From Pavlovales sp. CCMP2436 (taxonomy: Eukaryota; Haptophyta; Pavlovophyceae; Pavlovales): a stretch of 19,682 nt of DNA. Under the pieces are notes generated by a model that had not been told where the DNA came from, did not search any database, and was given only the letters and a program-made list of their open reading frames with translations. The DNA lies in the NCBI GenBank assembly GCA_026770615.1, contig MU631455.1, forward strand, positions 152,076-171,757, in the 5' to 3' direction. Shown here one piece after another: positions 15,794-19,682 of this stretch. Each line of letters opens with the position of its first letter. Within the stretch, counting starts at the first letter, position 1. Both the position numbers and the translations under genes were made by a program.

Positions 15794-18700
15794 CTAGTTC
15801 TTCTTGGCCTTGGCCTTGCCGAAGAGCGCGCCCTGCAAATTGAGAAGAAAAAATGAAATAATAATGGTGATGATCACCAAAATGAATCACAGTCTTATTG
15901 TTAATAATACCAATATAATAAATAATAATAATAATAAAATAACGACGAAATGAACATAGAACATGAATAAGAATAATATTGATGATGCATAGAAATAGAG
16001 AAATAGAGAAATGGTGATACCTACAGTTGCTCTACCACGGAGTATCTATTTATAGTATCTTTCAAATAGTGATTAAATAATTATCTATTGAATGGCGATA
16101 CTTGCAGCTGCTCCGCCATCGACTAGAAAATAAATGGTGCTAAAATTCGACTCATTTTTTTTTCATTTTTTTTGACTAAATGATAAATGGTGATACCTAA
16201 AACTGCTCGGCCACGGAGTATCTATTTATAGTCTCTATTGAATAGTGATTAATTAATTACATATTATTAATTAATTCTATATTAAATAGTGATACCTGAA
16301 TCTGCTCGGCCACCGAGTACAGGAACACGCCCGAGATGGCGATCACCGACCCCAACTGTCCAATAAATAGATAAATAAATAAATAGCAAATAAATAGTAA
16401 GTGAATAGTTAGTAATTAAGAAATAGTAAATAAATAGTTAAGGCAAAAGTACGTCCATTAATGAATGATCACCCACCCCAGCTGCTCACACAAGCAGGGA
16501 AGTGCATAGTAAATTAAAATTAAATAAATAGTACATAAATAGCAAATAAATGAATAAATGATCAGCGACCACATCTGCACATTTAGTCGACAGAAGGGAA
16601 GTACGAATAGATATGGACGATGATGGTGAGAATGATCATGAGAGTGGCAGCTGAAAACCTGCTGGAACGGCGGATTCACTTGCGAAAGTGACGTCGTTAT
16701 GAACCGACGACGATGAGAGGACTCGAGCGGAATAAAATATATAACCATGACTGAGTCGTGTGACAGACAAGTCACCCCAGAGGTAATTCAAATGACAAGA
16801 AAAAGAACAATTAGTAGAATCAAAACAATCTGAACCCCAACCTTGTTAATTCGTAAATTAGAGCGGGGGTTGGGGCAAGAGTCGGCTTAGGATTGACAAG
16901 CATTCACAGTATCAAGAACAATGGGAGAGTCGCATACGTTGCAAAGGAGCTGTCGGATGTGGAAGATGAAAGTGATACTCATAATTAATAATTTGAAAGT
17001 ATGATAAAAAACCAGGAAGCAAGAAATTAAAGCACGCGCCTGTTCTTCGAAGGTAAGCGGCTTGCCCATCGCCATCGCCACGCCCACAATCACAATCACC
17101 TAAGGGGGGGGGGGGGTCAGTGCGCCCATCAGAATCGAAAGGGGAATACTTTAATTCTCGAGCACTGACAGCTCGGAGAAGATTCAAAGACCCCCCCCCA
17201 CGCCACACACACACACACACGCACACACACACGGTATCAGTGTGCTCTGCAAAAGTCCCTTGATCCGAGTGCTTCTCAACGCTTAAGTCCGGTGGAGACC
17301 TGTCAGGGGACGGACACACTTCTAGATATTTACACACACGCGTTCGTACCCGCTTAGCCGTGTTGGCCACGGATTGGGTGATGGCACTCGTGTAGGAAAT
17401 CGTCATAGTGGAGAGCTCGTTGTAGCCTGTTAGTTATCGTTGTTGTAGCCTAGTGTTAGTGTTGTTGCATTGGTGTATTGGTATATTATCATTATCATTA
17501 TAGCTAAAATAATAATATTTAATTTTAATAGAATATGTTCGTGGAGAGCTTGCTGCAGCATGTTAGTTATTGTATTCTTGTAGTGTTGTGTTGTTAGATT
17601 GGTGTATTTGTGCACTCATTATTACTATTGCTTTGAAATACTATTGTTGTTCTCATTATTGCTATTGTTATTAAACATTGATATTGTCGATATTATATTC
17701 AAATTAGATATTATCCTTTTAACTATTATTATCAAGTAAAATTATATTAACAATAACAATAATAATAATGATGAGAAGGAGGATGATAAAATAAAGAATG
17801 ATCATAATCATAATCATAATCATAATTATTATAAGTACAAGCAAAATAATAATTGTTATTATTTTTCTCATGACTATTACGTACCGTAAAAGGTGAGACC
17901 AGCCATCAGGATGTTGTACGCGAACTTCTTGTTGGTCTGACACAGCGAGATGAACTGTACAGGAGAGGGAGGGGGGGGGAGGGTATGGGGGGGGGTTAGG
18001 CATCAAGAGAATGTGAGATGATGTAACGGTCAGGCGTGCAGCAGGCACTGGGCATCACATCATTGTGCACTGGGCATCGTGAAACAAATGAATCACAATA
18101 AATTAGACCTCAGACAGGTATGCCCCTTCCATGCATAGAGCGGAACAGAAGATAGAAATGAAGCAACCTCAAGTAAAGCAAAAAAAAAAAAGAAAAAAGA
18201 AAAGAAGACAAGATCAGATAAGATACTCAAATAGAAGTGAATCAAATGTATTAGAATGCAATCCAATACAATTAGATGCAACATGAATCAAATGAACCAA
18301 TGAATCACACCTCGTACTTTAATATAGTGTAATGCAAGGTGGACAAAATGAATCAAATGAACCACACCTCGTAAGATAATCAGATACAAAATGAAATGAA
18401 CCATGAGTGAACCACCCCTCAGACAGGCGTGATTCCTTTGATTCATTTGTTTGTACACAAATGAAGATTTGTAAATAAATGAACCACACCTCGGGCAGGT
18501 GCGCTCCCTCCATGTACAAAGCCACCGGGATCAGCGCAGTGAAGCCGAAGACCTGCGGAAGGTGAGGGAGGGGGAGTGGAGGGAGGGGGAGGGGGAGGGG
18601 GGGGAGGGAGCGAGTGAGGGTGAGGGGGGGGAGGGGGGGGGAGCGAGTGAGCAGGGCACCGGCACACGGCGAGGAGAGTCGAGAAGAGTCTAGAAAAGTC

Positions 18701-19313
18701 TAGAGAAGTCCAGAGTAGGGCGATTGGACACAAGAAGGGAACGTGTGGAACCCAAATCCTACAGGGGAAGGAAGGTGAGGGGGAAGGGGGGATTGAGGGG
18801 GGGGTTCTCTGTGCTGCCGGGAACGCACGCCTACCGCACGTGAGAAGACGAACCATCTCAGCAGGCAACGACACACTTTCGAAACAAAATCTGGGTCGTC
18901 AATCTCGACAGCCGGCGCAAACTATCGAAAATATAACTATCGACAACTGCTGGCAGAGCGGTATCTCGCTTAACGAACTGTTGGTAAAAAAGTACCTGTT
19001 AATTTTTTCAATAATGAAGGTGCATTCTTCACAGAGGGATATTCAGCGGTGGGGACGGTATCCGTGTGCTCTGCTACCCTCGGCCCGAGTGTTTTCTACA
19101 CGCTTGGTGAGCTGGCCGGGTCAGGGGACGGACGTTAATCTAGATATTTACACACATTTCTTTCTAAAGTACGTGTTAAAACTTTCATTTTTTTCTAATG
19201 AGGGTACATTTTTAAAAGAAAGTACCTGCGCGAGTGCGAACTGGTTTCCCACACCGCCGATTCTCTCTTTCAGCCCCCCTGAGGCGCTCATCAGACGCGC
19301 GTTCTCCGAACCC
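15794..19313 (-). CDS. Triose-phosphate/nucleotide-sugar translocator family transporter, C-terminal 7 exons
   Basis: Exons: 19313-19226, 18552-18490, 17954-17885, 17426-17350, 17099-17040, 16355-16296, 15832-15794 (stop TAG). All phases fit. Joined, they give about 150 residues of a drug/metabolite-superfamily antiporter: a loop (GGLKERIGGVGNQFALAQ), VFGFTALIPVALYMEG, ILMAGLTFYGYNELS, SYTSAITQSVANTAKR, VIVIVGVAMAMGKPLTF, LGSVIAISGVFLYSVAEQ, then the basic tail GALFGKAKAKKN. The Lys-Arg in NTAKR matches the phosphate-binding pair of plastid phosphate translocators, so a phosphorylated sugar or triose substrate in a plastid membrane is likely but not proven. The N-terminal half lies beyond the right edge. 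The fifth exon ends CAG|GCGCGT, apparently a GC-AG intron; the others are GT-AG. Confidence 0.85.
16020..16221 (-). repeat. Three decayed copies of the transporter exon 6 tail and donor
   Basis: Copies at 16020-16045, 16093-16123 and 16191-16220 match the real end TCGGTGGCCGAGCAG..CAG|GTATCAC at 16296-16325. Two keep GTATCACCATT after the junction, and the third has AAGTATCGCC. Confidence 0.85.
16464..16579 (-). repeat. Two decayed copies of the transporter exon 6 head
   Basis: Read on the minus strand, CAGCTGGGGTGGGTGATCAT (16464-16487) and CAGATGTGGTCGCTGATCAT (16557-16579) match CAG|TTGGGGTCGGTGATCGCC at 16355. Both keep the AG acceptor. Confidence 0.8.
16658..16736 (+). repeat. Hairpin repeat, copy 2
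   Basis: Matches 4675-4753; here the hairpin is CACTT-GCGA-AAGTG (16677-16690). It lies in a transporter intron, antisense to the gene, as copy 1 is to the sulfotransferase. Confidence 0.8.
17231..17337 (+). repeat. Dispersed repeat, family C, copy 2
   Basis: ACGGTATCAGTGTGCTCTGC..AAGTCCGGTGGAGACCTGTC..TCTAGATATTTACACAC, inside a transporter intron next to a (CA)n tract (17201-17232) and a poly-C tract. Confidence 0.8.
17538..17572 (-). repeat. Decayed copy of the transporter exon 4 head
   Basis: Read on the minus strand, ATAACTAACATGCTGCAGCA followed by AGCTCTCCAC matches the real junction ATAACTAACAG|GCTACAACGAGCTCTCCAC at 17440-17410. The acceptor AG is altered in the copy. Confidence 0.8.
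18103..18432 (-). repeat. Four decayed copies of the transporter exon 2 tail
   Basis: Around 18103-18150 (longest, including the MEGAHLPE codons in decayed form), 18305-18320, 18363-18375 and 18408-18432. Each keeps a form of GAG|GTGTGGTTCAT from the real donor at 18490. Confidence 0.8.
18565..18660 (+). repeat. GGGAGG-rich low-complexity tract
   Basis: Almost pure G/A on the plus strand, so a pyrimidine tract on the transcribed strand just upstream of the exon acceptor at 18553. Confidence 0.9.
19046..19155 (+). repeat. Dispersed repeat, family C, copy 3
   Basis: GGTGGGGACGGTATCCGTGT..CCGAGTGTTTTC..CGCTTGGTGAGC..CTAGATATTTACACAC, in the transporter intron following exon 19313-19226. Confidence 0.8.
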
Positions 19314-19344
19314 CTGCGGTGTGTCACTTTCACTATTTCGATTA

Positions 19345-19440
19345 TATTCACGAAGGGGGATTCTGGCTGGCGGTGTGTCAAAAGCAAGTCAAGCTGATCG
19401 TAGCACTCCGACGCAGGCTCCTACGCGCTACGCCGAAGTC
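19345..19440 (-). mobile_element. Family B end, inverted
   Basis: CACGAAGGGGGATTCTGGCTGGCGGTGTGTCA..GCACTCCGACGCAGGCTCC..CGCTACGCCGAAG is the inverse of the right halves at 13196 and 14500. It lies upstream of the first visible transporter exon. Confidence 0.75.
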
Positions 19441-19479
19441 GTTTCAGGTATGTCATGTAAGAATAGAAGAATACTAAAA

Positions 19480-19682
19480 CCTACGATTATTCATGTAGAA
19501 TCAACATAGTGAGATACCACAACCTATGAAACTACACGTAGTAAAATACCACTAGCTATGAAAGTATTGAGAACAACAAATCGGAATAATACACGTAGTA
19601 AGTACCACTTCTTATGATTAGTGTCGATCATAATTACCAATACACGTAGTAAGTACCACTTCTTATGATTAGTGTCGATCAT
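19480..19682. repeat. Tandem repeat, about 51-bp unit, running off the window
   Basis: TACACGTAGTAAGTACCACT..TGATTAGTGTCGATCATAAT occurs twice almost exactly (from about 19589 and 19641), preceded by more diverged units (TACACGTAGTAAAATACCAC at 19532). Confidence 0.85.

Noticed and set aside
16458..17099. Minus-strand frames at 16458-16775 and 16887-17099 as separate small genes
   Set aside because: They run through transporter intron and exon in part or in the wrong frame, and include junction copies.
18840..18990. Extra transporter exons reading LLRWFVFSRA or PLCQQLSIVIFS
   Set aside because: Exon 19313-19226 joins directly to 18552 in phase and in family order, leaving no place for them.
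1..19682. tRNA, rRNA or other known structural RNA genes
   Set aside because: None recognised on either strand by eye; a covariance-model scan would be needed to exclude weak cases.

Overview
This is a piece of a eukaryotic nuclear genome, probably a GC-exon, repeat-rich, intron-rich unicellular alga or related protist. A haptophyte, pelagophyte or dinoflagellate-like genome would fit, but nothing in the window fixes the lineage. The reasons are short exons (39 to 133 bp) with canonical splice signals and matching phases, long AT- and repeat-rich introns, many small inverted-repeat elements, a LINE fragment, and a transporter fragment of the triose-phosphate/nucleotide-sugar translocator family. 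No bacterial operon structure is present, and most long open frames are low-complexity or repeat shadows.

All convincing genes lie on the minus strand. From high to low coordinate they are: (1) 19313-15794, the C-terminal half of a triose-phosphate-translocator-type transporter in seven exons, running off the right edge; (2) about 14200-13427, a decayed non-LTR retrotransposon reverse-transcriptase tail; (3) 11665-10854, a small gene resembling the succinate dehydrogenase assembly factor SDHAF2/SdhE, with uncertain splicing; (4) 9477-6317, a three-exon gene that would encode a signal peptide, a J-like HPDK segment, a long glutamine-rich region, two Cys-Cys-Phe-Cys modules and an HMG-box-like end, carrying a frameshift and three in-frame TAG codons; (5) 5968-500, a membrane-anchored PAPS-dependent sulfotransferase in at least seven exons, with its C-terminus lost off the left edge.

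Between and inside the genes lie four copies of a 170-bp MITE with TACAGGGG ends, several copies of a second inverted-repeat family (GGCGGTGT ends), another dispersed repeat of about 110 bp, many micro- and minisatellites, and a nearly perfect 2 x 122-bp GAT/ATC palindrome.

The most striking pattern is shared by the introns of genes 1, 4 and 5. Next to most splice junctions there are one to four degenerate copies of that junction, made of exon edge plus GT or AG and some intron. The introns look as if they had grown by repeated local duplication of their own splice sites. The genes do not form an obvious pathway; they are unrelated nuclear genes in a region shaped by repeats.
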